From positions 3,038,001 through 3,102,000 of the forward strand of contig NZ_OY829290.1 of the NCBI RefSeq assembly GCF_963691685.1: a stretch of 64,000 bases of DNA. The letters run 5' to 3'. Within the stretch, counting starts at the first letter, position 1. The number at the start of each line of letters is the position of its first letter. The stretch is from Thalassovita sp. Its GTDB lineage: Bacteria; Pseudomonadota; Alphaproteobacteria; Rhodobacterales; Rhodobacteraceae. The position numbers were made by a program, and so were the translations under genes. Positions 1 to 8,100 of the stretch are shown here, piece by piece. Under the pieces are notes generated by a model. It saw only the letters and a list, made by a program, of their open reading frames with translations, was not told where the DNA came from and did no database searches.

Positions 1-822
1 GGTCTGATCGCCATCTGCGTCAAAGCCATTGTACCAGTCCGGCCGGCGGAAGCTCAGCCAGGAATGGCTCATCGAATCGCCCAGCGCGATCAGCTGCTTG
101 CCGTCGCTGTCCAACATCACGGACATATGGCCGGCGGTGTGCCCCGGTGTTGCGATCAGTCGCACACCCGGCACCACCTCATGGCCGTCTTCGGCCAATG
201 TCCACTCCACGCCGTCACAATTGATCGAGTTCACCGCCCCCAGCACAAACTGCTGGTCGGTCGGACCCACAAGATTGACCAGATCATCCTGCATCCAATA
301 GGCGTGTTCTGCGGTCCCCATGATGTATTCGGCGTCCGGAAACAGCGCCTCATCAAAATCATCGCGGATGCCCCAGATGTGATCGGGGTGGGCATGGGTG
401 ATCACCACATGAGTAATGTCGGCCGGATCGATGCCCGCGGCCTCCATATTCGCCAGAAGCCGCCCCGCCGTGTCAAAGAACCGGTGGCCGGAGCCGACAT
501 CGACCAGCACCACGGCCTCACCGCTTTCGATCAGCAGGTGGTTGGTGTGGGAATAACCTGCCTGAGGATCCAGGAAATGCCGCGTCAGGAACGCCTGCAC
601 ATCGGCCGGGTCCGCATTAACACCGACGCCACTGGTGGGGGCTGAGAAATAGCCATCCGACAGGATCGTCAGCCGTGCCTCCCCCAGGGTGAAGCGGAAA
701 TAGCCCGGATTTTCATCGCTTGGGGCCCCCAGCTGTGCCTTGGCCGCGGCTGGCAATGCCATGGCCGGGGCGACGGCGGCAAGTTTCAGGATGTCACGTC
801 GACTGGGGGTGATCAGGGCCAT
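1..822 (-). CDS. Tat-exported MBL-fold metallo-hydrolase (C-terminus cut off)
   Basis: The reverse frame is open from an ATG at 820-822 to the window edge, giving 274 visible residues. The N-terminus carries a twin-arginine signal (SRRDILKLA) followed by an Ala-rich hydrophobic stretch, so a periplasmic location is likely. The core shows the zinc motif HAHPDH near residue 140, a later TPGHTAGH segment and a GDSMSH segment, as expected of metallo-beta-lactamase-fold hydrolases. Substrate is unknown; the family includes lactonases, glyoxalase II and quorum-quenching enzymes. A GGAGG-like site precedes the start. The C-terminal part lies outside the window, so full length cannot be judged. Confidence 0.85.
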   Translation of the reverse strand, partial: MALITPSRRDILKLAAVAPAMALPAAAKAQLGAPSDENPGYFRFTLGEARLTILSDGYFSAPTSGVGVNADPADVQAFLTRHFLDPQAGYSHTNHLLIESGEAVVLVDVGSGHRFFDTAGRLLANMEAAGIDPADITHVVITHAHPDHIWGIRDDFDEALFPDAEYIMGTAEHAYWMQDDLVNLVGPTDQQFVLGAVNSINCDGVEWTLAEDGHEVVPGVRLIATPGHTAGHMSVMLDSDGKQLIALGDSMSHSWLSFRRPDWYNGFDADGDQT

Positions 823-942
823 GTGGGTTCCTCCTTCGCAGGTCCTTCGCGAGGTCCCGAAGATACCCCAGCGCAGAAGAAACGCAACATCACTTTTGAA
901 TATTTAAATTCGAAGGCCCGGATTTGGCATCCTGAGTTTGCT

Positions 943-968
943 GCGGGAGGGGGCGTTCCCCCTCCTGC
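943..968 (-). terminator. Strong hairpin 35 nt after riboflavin synthase
   Basis: GGAGGGGG at 946-953 pairs perfectly with CCCCCTCC at 958-965 around a CGTT loop, extended by three more pairs. It follows the riboflavin synthase stop but has no clear T-tract on the minus strand, so it may be a weak terminator or an mRNA 3'-end stabiliser. Confidence 0.35.
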
Positions 969-1002
969 CGCTGACCGGCAAGGGACCGGTTCAGCGTCCA
1001 GA

Positions 1003-1590
1003 TCAGGCGAAATCGCGCAGCCGGGCGACGTAACGCGCCAGCGTGTCAATTTCCAGGTTGATGCGGTCTCCCACTTTGGCCTGGCCCCAGATCGTCACCT
1101 CTTTGGTGTGCGGGATCACGTTGATGCCGAAGGTGCAGCCAGAAACCTCGTTCACGGTCAGTGAGGTGCCGTTCAGCGTGACTGAGCCTTTGGGCGCGAT
1201 GAATTTGGCCAGCTCTTCCGGGGCTTCAAACACCATGCGGGTGCTGTCGCCCTCGTCATGCATCTCAATCAACTGCGCCACGCCATCGACATGGCCGCTG
1301 ACGATATGGCCACCCAGTTCATCGCCAACCTTAAGCGCGCGTTCCAGATTGACCTTCCGGCCCACCGCCCAATTGCCGAGGTTGGTCTTTGACACCGTCT
1401 CGCCCGAGATTTCCACATCGTACCAGTCGTCACCCTTGGCCACCACGGTCAGGCAGACACCATCACTGGCGATCGACGCCCCCATATCGACCGTCGAAAG
1501 GTCATATGAGGTCTTGATCCGGGCGCGCAGATCGCCGCGCTGCTCCAGCTCGATGATTTCACCTAGATCGGTCACAATGCCGGTAAACAT
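1003..1590 (-). CDS. ribE: Riboflavin synthase (alpha subunit)
   Basis: This 195-residue protein catalyses dismutation of two 6,7-dimethyl-8-ribityllumazine molecules to riboflavin, the last step of the pathway. It begins with the family signature MFTGIVTDLG and has two lumazine-binding barrels, about residues 1-90 and 98-185. The second starts with GGHIVSGHVDG, which contributes ligand-binding residues. Length is normal for the family. The start is preceded by an AGGAGCC-like ribosome site. ribD lies on the same strand about 4.8 kb upstream, but the two are separated by a capsule cassette in the opposite orientation, so ribE must have its own promoter in 1591-1788. Confidence 0.95.
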   Translation of the reverse strand: MFTGIVTDLGEIIELEQRGDLRARIKTSYDLSTVDMGASIASDGVCLTVVAKGDDWYDVEISGETVSKTNLGNWAVGRKVNLERALKVGDELGGHIVSGHVDGVAQLIEMHDEGDSTRMVFEAPEELAKFIAPKGSVTLNGTSLTVNEVSGCTFGINVIPHTKEVTIWGQAKVGDRINLEIDTLARYVARLRDFA

Positions 1591-1788
1591 GAGGGGCTCC
1601 TTCTAAAACCACCCCCAGACCTAGCCGTTGAAGAACAGAAGAACAAGGTGCGCGCGCCCCTTGTGCCCCCCCTTGCGTCCAATGTGCAAAGGGCCGGTGC
1701 AATCTCGTGCCTTAATTTTGCCGAAACCCTGCGCTAGGATAGGACACAACCGTTAACCTATTGAGCCAATGAGGATTAAATCCGCGCC
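1591..1788. promoter_or_regulatory. Divergent control region of ribE and the capsule genes, with inverted repeat
   Basis: Both ribE (minus) and the KpsS-like gene (plus) must be driven from this 198-base gap. It holds an inverted repeat at 1643-1664 (ACAAGG arms plus a GCGC core, one mismatch in 11 pairs), which could be an operator or leader hairpin. I searched for the conserved blocks of the FMN riboswitch on the ribE side and did not find them. No confident -35/-10 pair could be assigned. Confidence 0.35.
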
Positions 1789-3093
1789 ATGAGTCGCCCC
1801 GTGAACCATAGCGATCACAAGAACCGGGTGTTTCTTTGCCTGCAGGGGCCGCATGGGCCCTTTTTCCACCAGCTGGGCAAGATGCTGCGGCGGGCCGGTG
1901 CGCAGGTTTGGCGAGTTGGCTTTAACGCAGGCGACCGGGCCTTTTGGTTCGATCAGGCCAGCTACATCCCCTATCGCGGCGCTGCTGAGGACTGGCCTGA
2001 GCAGTTTGGAACGCTGGTCGCGGAAAAGGGCGTCACCGACATTGTGCTTTATGGCGACACCCGTCCGATCCACGCCGAAGCGGTGAAACGCGCCAAGGCT
2101 GCGGGGCTGACGGTACATGTGTTTGAAGAGGGCTATCTGCGCCCCTTCTGGGTCACCTATGAACGGGGTGGATCCAACGGACATTCCCGTCTGATGGACC
2201 TCAGCGTTGAGGAAATGCGCGACGCCTTGGCCCAAAGCGATATGGACAGCCACCTGCCGCCCGCCCATTGGGGGGATATGCGCCAGCACGTGTTCTACGG
2301 CGCGCTCTACCATTGGTTTGTGATGTTCCGGAACGGTGATTACCGCAACTTCCGCCGCCATCGCGATCTGCCTGTCAGCCGTGAATTCTACCTCTACTTC
2401 AACCGGCTGATGCTGACGCCGGTGCAGATCCTTGAGCGGAGCTTGGCCACCTTCCGTATCCGCAACGGCGGCTTCCCTTACCATATTGCGCTGTTGCAGC
2501 TGGAACATGACAGTTCCTTCCAGATGCATTCCCCCTTCACCACCATGACCGAGTTTCTGGAGCGTACGATTACCGGCTTTGCCAAAGGGGCGCCGGGGCA
2601 TCATCATCTGGTGATCAAAGCGCACCCTTTGGAAAACGGCCGGGTGCCCCTGAAACGGGAAATCACCCGACTGGCGCGTGAAACCGGTGTGGAAGGACGG
2701 GTGCATTTTGTCCGTGGCGGCAAACTGGCCCGGCTGTTGAATGAGGCGCGCAGCGCCGTCACCGTCAACTCGACCGCCGGTCAGCAGGTGCTGTGGCGTG
2801 GTATCCCGCTGAAAGTCTACGGCGATGCGGTTTATGCCAAACCCGAATTTGTATCGGATCAGCCGGTGGCGCAGTTCTTTGCCAGCGCCCGGCGCCCGGA
2901 CCTGCCCGCCTATCGCGATTACCGCCGGTTCCTGTTGGAAACCAGCCAGTTGCCGGGCGGCTTTTATTCGGCACGCGGCCGCCGTCAGCTGCTGCGCCAT
3001 GTGGTGGATATGATGCTATCTGCCGAAGATCCCTATGACGCCTTGGCCAGCGGCACCGCGGCCCCGAGGCAACAGTTGCGTCTGGTGACCTGA
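1789..3093 (+). CDS. kpsS: KpsS-like capsule beta-Kdo transferase / capsular polysaccharide export protein
   Basis: 434 residues. The N-terminal FLCLQGPHGPFF and the following FNAGD segment are hallmarks of KpsS, which adds the first beta-Kdo to the phosphatidylglycerol lipid terminus of group 2-type capsules on the cytoplasmic face of the inner membrane. A late VIKAHPLE motif and STAGQQVLWRG segment match the family's donor-binding half. It is the first gene of a three-gene plus-strand run (KpsS-, KpsD-, KpsC-like). No kpsM/T/E transporter genes lie in the window. The upstream ribosome site (GAGGA) is rather far from the ATG, so the exact start is moderately certain. Confidence 0.85.
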   Translation: MSRPVNHSDHKNRVFLCLQGPHGPFFHQLGKMLRRAGAQVWRVGFNAGDRAFWFDQASYIPYRGAAEDWPEQFGTLVAEKGVTDIVLYGDTRPIHAEAVKRAKAAGLTVHVFEEGYLRPFWVTYERGGSNGHSRLMDLSVEEMRDALAQSDMDSHLPPAHWGDMRQHVFYGALYHWFVMFRNGDYRNFRRHRDLPVSREFYLYFNRLMLTPVQILERSLATFRIRNGGFPYHIALLQLEHDSSFQMHSPFTTMTEFLERTITGFAKGAPGHHHLVIKAHPLENGRVPLKREITRLARETGVEGRVHFVRGGKLARLLNEARSAVTVNSTAGQQVLWRGIPLKVYGDAVYAKPEFVSDQPVAQFFASARRPDLPAYRDYRRFLLETSQLPGGFYSARGRRQLLRHVVDMMLSAEDPYDALASGTAAPRQQLRLVT

Positions 3094-3187
3094 CCGACAC
3101 AAGGTCTAGCGCTGGATTTTTATGTCCGATTCCGATAGGTTGGACAAAAGACTTGAGGCAGATAATACAGGTCGAGGAGACCGAGCA

Positions 3188-4318
3188 GTGAAATTCTTTA
3201 GCTCCCGCCGGGCGAAGTCCGTCGCCCTTTTGGCTGCTGTGGCGCTGGTTGCGTCCTGTGGCCTGCCGCGCGTTGGCCCCACCAAGAAAGAGATCTTTGC
3301 AGGCTCCGTCCTGCGAGAGGGCGACGCCTATATCGTAAACGTCAATGACCGGGTGACCCGCGCAACCGCCGTAACCCCTGCCCTTGGCTTCCCCGAAAAG
3401 TTCCTGAAGGCTGGCCAGCTGGGCTCTGACATCGTGCGCCCGGGCGACACGCTGAGCCTAACAATCTGGGAAAACGTCGATGTCGGGCTGTACACCCGCA
3501 CCGGGGCAAACTCGATCCTGACCGAAATTCAGGTTGATGGCGCAGGCTTCATCTTTGTGCCCTACGCGGGCCGCATCCGCGCTGCGGGCAACACGCCTGA
3601 ACAGATCCGCAACATCATCACCCGCAAGATCGAAGATCAGACCCCGGAACCTCAGGTCGAGGTGCGCCGTGTCGCTGGTGACGGCTCAACCGTATCACTG
3701 GTCGGGGCCGTTGGCGGGCAGGGCGTCTTTGCCATTGAACGGCCAACCCGGACCCTGTCGACCATGCTGGCCCGTGCGGGCGGCGTGACCATCGATCCCG
3801 AGATTGCCCAGATCACCGTGATCCGCGGCAACGAACGCGGCAACATCTGGTTCCAGGACCTTTATGAAAACCCGGAACTGGACATCGCCCTGCGTGGCGG
3901 CGACCGTATCCTGGTTGAGGGCGACACCCGCAGCTTCACCGCGCTTGGCGCCACCGGCACCCAGTCGCGCATCGGTTTTGAAAGCCAGACCGTTTCTGCC
4001 ATCGAAGCTATCGCACAGGTCGGCGGCCTGCTGGCCACAGCGGCAGATCCCACCGGCGTCTTCATCCTGCGCAACGAACCGGCTGAGATTGCTAACGCCG
4101 TTCTGGGCCGCAATGACCTGGAAGGGGCGCAGCGTCTGGTCTATGTGCTGGACCTGACCCAACCCAACGGCCTGTTCCTGGCGCGTGACTTTGCCGTGCG
4201 CGACGAAGACACGCTTTACGTGACCGAAGCGCCGTTCACCCAGTGGGACAAAACGATTTCCTCGCTGACCGGTTCGCTCACCACCGCCAACTCGCTGTCC
4301 ACGCTCGGCGGCAGTTAA
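3188..4318 (+). CDS. Polysaccharide export lipoprotein (Wza/KpsD family)
   Basis: Predicted outer-membrane export channel component of the capsule pathway. I chose the GTG at 3188 because GAGGAGA lies 7 bases before it and the resulting protein (376 residues) opens with a lipoprotein signal ending in LVASC. A longer reading from ATG 3122 would bury this signal. The poly-export domain (about residues 60-150, RPGDTLSLTIWE) is followed by SLBB-type soluble ligand-binding segments (SLVGAVGGQGVF and a second copy near residue 265). The C-terminus lacks the amphipathic barrel helix obvious in Wza. It overlaps the next gene by one base (TAATG), implying one transcript. Confidence 0.88.
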   Translation: MKFFSSRRAKSVALLAAVALVASCGLPRVGPTKKEIFAGSVLREGDAYIVNVNDRVTRATAVTPALGFPEKFLKAGQLGSDIVRPGDTLSLTIWENVDVGLYTRTGANSILTEIQVDGAGFIFVPYAGRIRAAGNTPEQIRNIITRKIEDQTPEPQVEVRRVAGDGSTVSLVGAVGGQGVFAIERPTRTLSTMLARAGGVTIDPEIAQITVIRGNERGNIWFQDLYENPELDIALRGGDRILVEGDTRSFTALGATGTQSRIGFESQTVSAIEAIAQVGGLLATAADPTGVFILRNEPAEIANAVLGRNDLEGAQRLVYVLDLTQPNGLFLARDFAVRDEDTLYVTEAPFTQWDKTISSLTGSLTTANSLSTLGGS

Positions 4319-6354
4319 TGCGGCCGTCCGATTGGATGCGTCATAGCCCCGCCGAGGCCCAGCCTCGGCGGGTTTCCTATTTCAACGCAGGCTTCTGGCG
4401 GCAAAAACAGACCCGTCGCATCCTGCAGCTTGCCGGGTATGATCTGCGGCTGGGCAAACCGGGTCAGGACGATCTGATCGCCGTTTGGGGGCATTCGCCC
4501 TACGCCAAACGCGGTGAGGCCATGGCGGAAAGAACCGGGGCAAGCCTGATCCGCGTCGAAGATGCCTTTCTGCGGTCCCTGCACCCCGGCCGCAGCGGTG
4601 AGCCGCCCCTGGGGCTGGTGGTCTGCAAACGCGGGATGCATTTTGACATCACCCAGCCCAGCGACCTTGAGGCGATCCTGAACCTGCAGCCGCTGGATGA
4701 CGGCGGCCTGCTGGCCCGGGCGCGGGACTGTATGGCCCGCATTCAAGAGGCGCAGCTGTCAAAATACGCCGCCTTTGATCCAGACGCCCCCCTGCCCGAT
4801 CCCGGCTATGTGCTGCTGATCGACCAGACGCGCGGAGATGCCGCGATCAAGCTGGGGCGTGCCTCGGCCCATAGTTTTGCCGAAATGCTGATGCAGGCGC
4901 AGGAGGACCACCCCGGCGCGCGCATCGTGATCAAAGCCCATCCCGAAACCCGCGGCGGTCACCGCGATGGCCACTATGATCCCGCCACATTGCCCGACGG
5001 TGTCACCCTATATGATGGCGCCGCCAGTCCGCATGCCCTGCTGGAGGGCGCGATCGGTGTTTACACCGTCACCTCCGGACTGGGGTTTGAGGCGATCATG
5101 GCCGGTCACCGTCCCAAGGTGTTTGGCCAACCCTTCTATGCCGGTTGGGGGCTGACCGATGATGTTTCCCCGCTGCCGCGCCGCCGCCGTCAGCTGACCC
5201 GCGCGCAGCTCTTTGCCGGGGTGATGATGCTCTACCCGATCTGGTATGACCCGTATCGCGACCGGCTCTGCGCCTTGGAAGATGTGATTGATATTCTGGC
5301 CGCCCGCGCCCGCGCCTATGCCGAGGATCAGCATGGCTGGCAGGCCGCTGGCATGCGGCTGTGGAAACGCCGGCCGCTCAATCGCTTCTTCGGATCCGTC
5401 CGACCGGTCCGGTTTTCAGCCAAGCCCACCGATGCCCCGGCCCGCCGCCGCCAGATGATCTGGGCCCGCGCGGCGGAGGCGCTGCCTGCGCCCCCTGCGG
5501 GCCTTGTGCGGATTGAGGATGGCTTCCTGCGCTCCCGCGGTCTGGGGGCGGAGCTGGTGCCCCCCCTGTCGCTAGTCAGCGACCGACAGGGGATCTACTA
5601 CGATCCGAACCAGCCCAGCGATCTGGAGGATATGATCCGCAGCCGCAGCCAGCTGCGTGAGGATCAGCGCGCCCGCGCGGACCAGCTGCGCCGCAACCTG
5701 ACCAAGGCGGGGCTCAGCAAATACAACGTGGGCCACCCGGTGCAGCAGCTGCCCGAAGGCCATCGCATTCTGGTGCCGGGTCAGGTGGAGGATGATGCCT
5801 CGATCCGGCTGGGTACAGGGATGATCAAGACCAACCTCACCCTGCTGCAGGCCACCCGCGCCGCGAACCCAGACGCCGTGATCCTCTATAAACCCCACCC
5901 GGATGTGGAGGCCGGCCTGCGCCCCGGCGCCCTGACACAGGAACAGGCGTTGAAGTTTGCCGATGCGGTGATCGAACAGGGTGACCCGGCCCCCCTGCTG
6001 CAAGAGGTGCAGGAGGTTTGGACGATGACCTCCCTCCTGGGGTTTGAGGCACTGTTGCGCGGCGTCAAGGTCACCTGTCTGGGCGCGCCCTTCTACGCCG
6101 GCTGGGGCCTGACTGTCGATCGTGGCGACGTGCCCGCCCGCCGTGGCACGCTGGTCCCGCTTGAGGGCCTGATCCATGCCACGCTGATCGACTATCCGCG
6201 CTATCTGGATCCGGTCAACGGCCAGCCCTGCCCGGTGGAGTTGATTGTGGAACGTCTGGCTGCGGGCATCTCCCCCGCGCCACCCAGCCTGCGCCTGCTG
6301 GCGAAACTGCAGGGGCTGCTGTCGTCTTACGCACACCTCTGGCGTCGCGGCTGA
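4318..6354 (+). CDS. kpsC: KpsC-like capsule Kdo transferase, two-domain
   Basis: Start ATG 4318 overlaps the previous stop by one base, giving 678 residues, the usual size of KpsC. KpsC extends the poly-beta-Kdo linker that joins capsule to lipid. The internal duplication is visible: RVEDAFLRS and RIEDGFLRS, VIKAHPE and LYKPHPD, and GQPFYAGWGLT and GAPFYAGWGLT each occur once per half (about residues 60-320 and 370-640). Each half is one glycosyltransferase module. Together with the KpsS- and Wza-like genes it points to a lipid-anchored capsule. A longer reading from 4243 lacks a ribosome site and overlaps the upstream gene by 76 bases, so it was not used. Confidence 0.9.
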   Translation: MRPSDWMRHSPAEAQPRRVSYFNAGFWRQKQTRRILQLAGYDLRLGKPGQDDLIAVWGHSPYAKRGEAMAERTGASLIRVEDAFLRSLHPGRSGEPPLGLVVCKRGMHFDITQPSDLEAILNLQPLDDGGLLARARDCMARIQEAQLSKYAAFDPDAPLPDPGYVLLIDQTRGDAAIKLGRASAHSFAEMLMQAQEDHPGARIVIKAHPETRGGHRDGHYDPATLPDGVTLYDGAASPHALLEGAIGVYTVTSGLGFEAIMAGHRPKVFGQPFYAGWGLTDDVSPLPRRRRQLTRAQLFAGVMMLYPIWYDPYRDRLCALEDVIDILAARARAYAEDQHGWQAAGMRLWKRRPLNRFFGSVRPVRFSAKPTDAPARRRQMIWARAAEALPAPPAGLVRIEDGFLRSRGLGAELVPPLSLVSDRQGIYYDPNQPSDLEDMIRSRSQLREDQRARADQLRRNLTKAGLSKYNVGHPVQQLPEGHRILVPGQVEDDASIRLGTGMIKTNLTLLQATRAANPDAVILYKPHPDVEAGLRPGALTQEQALKFADAVIEQGDPAPLLQEVQEVWTMTSLLGFEALLRGVKVTCLGAPFYAGWGLTVDRGDVPARRGTLVPLEGLIHATLIDYPRYLDPVNGQPCPVELIVERLAAGISPAPPSLRLLAKLQGLLSSYAHLWRRG

Positions 6355-6387
6355 ACAGCCGCGGCGCAGCCTCGTCTCAATATTAGG

Positions 6388-7473
6388 TTAACCGCGCCGC
6401 CAGCGGTGCAGCACATCGGCCCCGATCGGCCGGGTCTCAACCAGTTGATAGCGCGGCGCCTCTGACAGGCGTTCCAGCCCCATGGCGCCAATCCCCGGCA
6501 GGCCTTCAGCGCCAATTGCCAACCCGGCGGTAAACCCGATCAGATCATCCACCAGATCCTGCGCCAACAGGGCAGCCGCCAACGCGCCGCCGCCTTCGCA
6601 GAACACCCGGGTCAGCCCGCGCTGCCCCAAGGCCTGCAGAGCCGCCGCAGGATCAATCTGCCCCTGCGACAATGGGCAGGCGATTAGCTCCGCCCCCAGA
6701 TCGCGCCAGCTGCGCTCCAACAGCGGATCCAGATCCGGGCCATGGCAGATCCACACCGGCACCTCACGCGCGGTGCGGGCCAGATTGCCCATCAGCGGCA
6801 GATCAAGGCGGCGTGACAGCACCACCCGCACCGGCTGACGTTCCACCCCCATGTCCCGCACGGTCAGGCTGGGATCATCGGCCCGCGCAGTGCCGCCGCC
6901 GACCATCACCGCATCATGAGTGGCCCGTAAGCCATGGACATAACGGCGCGCCTCGGGCCCGGTGATCCACTGGCTTTCGCCGGTGGCGGTGGCAATGCGC
7001 CCGTCAAAGGAATTGGCCAGCTTTAGCGTCAGCGCAGGGCGCCCGGTTTCCACCCGCTGGAAAAAGCCCGAAAGATCCCGCGCGGCCTCATCGGCCAGCA
7101 CACCGGTGGTGACCTCAATCCCGGCATCGCGCAGCATCTGAAACCCCTGCCCTGAAACGCGCGGATCGCTGTCAGTGACGGCGGCCACCACACGGGCGAC
7201 GCCAGCCGCGATCAGCGCCTCAGCACAGGGCGGGGTTTTGCCGTGATGCGAACAGGGTTCCAGCGTGACATAGGCGGTGGCGCCGCGCGCGGCAGCGCCG
7301 GCCTGCGCCAGTGCCACTACCTCAGCATGGGGCCGGCCCGAGGGTTGCGTCCAGCCGCGGCCGACGGTGCGGCCCTCTTTGACGATAACGCAGCCCACAG
7401 CGGGGTTTGGCCAGGTATTGCCCTGGCCGCGCCGCCCCAGTGACAGGGCCAGCGCCATGTAACGATGATCCAT
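6388..7473 (-). CDS. ribD: Bifunctional pyrimidine deaminase/reductase RibD
   Basis: 361 residues. Residues 1-145 form a cytidine-deaminase-like domain with zinc ligands in HAEVVAL and in PCSHHGKTPPC. Residues 150-361 are the reductase (SFDGRIATATGESQW, VGGGTARADDP). The enzyme performs the second and third steps of riboflavin synthesis from GTP. It lies 29 bases after nrdR on the same strand, a standard alphaproteobacterial nrdR-ribD pair. The expected downstream partner ribE is displaced by the plus-strand capsule genes, whose 3' end converges on ribD with a 33-base gap. Confidence 0.95.
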   Translation of the reverse strand: MDHRYMALALSLGRRGQGNTWPNPAVGCVIVKEGRTVGRGWTQPSGRPHAEVVALAQAGAAARGATAYVTLEPCSHHGKTPPCAEALIAAGVARVVAAVTDSDPRVSGQGFQMLRDAGIEVTTGVLADEAARDLSGFFQRVETGRPALTLKLANSFDGRIATATGESQWITGPEARRYVHGLRATHDAVMVGGGTARADDPSLTVRDMGVERQPVRVVLSRRLDLPLMGNLARTAREVPVWICHGPDLDPLLERSWRDLGAELIACPLSQGQIDPAAALQALGQRGLTRVFCEGGGALAAALLAQDLVDDLIGFTAGLAIGAEGLPGIGAMGLERLSEAPRYQLVETRPIGADVLHRWRRG

Positions 7474-7502
7474 CGCCTAAAATCCCGGTTTGGGGTTAAG
7501 GG

Positions 7503-7970
7503 TCAGTCTTCGCTCGGGTAATCCGGGCGCAGCTCGGAGACGAATTTATCAAAGTCGTCCGCCGCCTGGAAGTTCTTGTAAACCGAGGCGAAGCGCACAT
7601 AGGCCACGGTGTCGATGCGGGCCAGCGCCTCCATCACGATCTCACCGATGGTCTTGGAGGGGATATCCGTCTCACCCATGCTTTCCAGACGCCGCACAAT
7701 GCCCGAGATCATCTGATCAATGCGATCAGGTTCCACCGGGCGTTTCTGCATCGAAATGCGGATCGAGCGTTCCAATTTATCGCGGTCGAAGTCTTCGCGG
7801 CGGCCATTGGATTTGATCACCACAAGGTCGCGCAGCTGCACCCGTTCATAGGTGGTGAAACGGCCACCACAGGCCGGGCAAAAGCGCCGCCGACGGATCG
7901 AGACGTGATCTTCGGCGGGGCGTGAATCCTTCACTTGGGTGTCGATATTTCCGCAAAACGGACAACGCAT
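7503..7970 (-). CDS. nrdR: Transcriptional repressor NrdR
   Basis: 155 residues, typical size. A zinc ribbon at the N-terminus (CPFCG at 3-7, CPACGGRF at 31-38) is followed by an ATP-cone domain (about 49-139, VIKSNGRREDFDRDKL). NrdR senses ATP/dATP and represses ribonucleotide reductase genes by binding NrdR boxes. No ribonucleotide reductase gene is in the window. It heads the nrdR-ribD transcript and its leader contains a perfect 7-bp hairpin. Confidence 0.96.
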   Translation of the reverse strand: MRCPFCGNIDTQVKDSRPAEDHVSIRRRRFCPACGGRFTTYERVQLRDLVVIKSNGRREDFDRDKLERSIRISMQKRPVEPDRIDQMISGIVRRLESMGETDIPSKTIGEIVMEALARIDTVAYVRFASVYKNFQAADDFDKFVSELRPDYPSED

Positions 7971-8003
7971 GAAAGGTCCCCTCTTTCGCTACACTGCGCA
8001 AGT

Positions 8004-8021
8004 CTGGGGATAAGTCCCCAG
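8004..8021 (-). promoter_or_regulatory. Perfect hairpin in the nrdR 5' leader
   Basis: CTGGGGA (8004-8010) and TCCCCAG (8015-8021) form a perfect 7-bp stem with a TAAG loop, about 34 bases before the nrdR start. It is followed on the minus-strand upstream side by TGTGGATAACT. There is no T-tract, so it is more likely an operator or leader structure than a terminator. Confidence 0.35.
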
Positions 8022-8100
8022 TTATCCACATCTACTATAGGTCGCCCTCTAGGATTTGGGTAGGGGTAAATCATCACCGCAACTGATTGTTGCAAAAGCC

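Noticed and set aside
1591..1788. FMN riboswitch before ribE
   Set aside because: The conserved RFN blocks are not present; only a GC-rich inverted repeat is.
3122..3187. Longer export lipoprotein from ATG 3122
   Set aside because: The additional 22 hydrophilic residues would precede the lipoprotein signal; GTG 3188 has a strong ribosome site.
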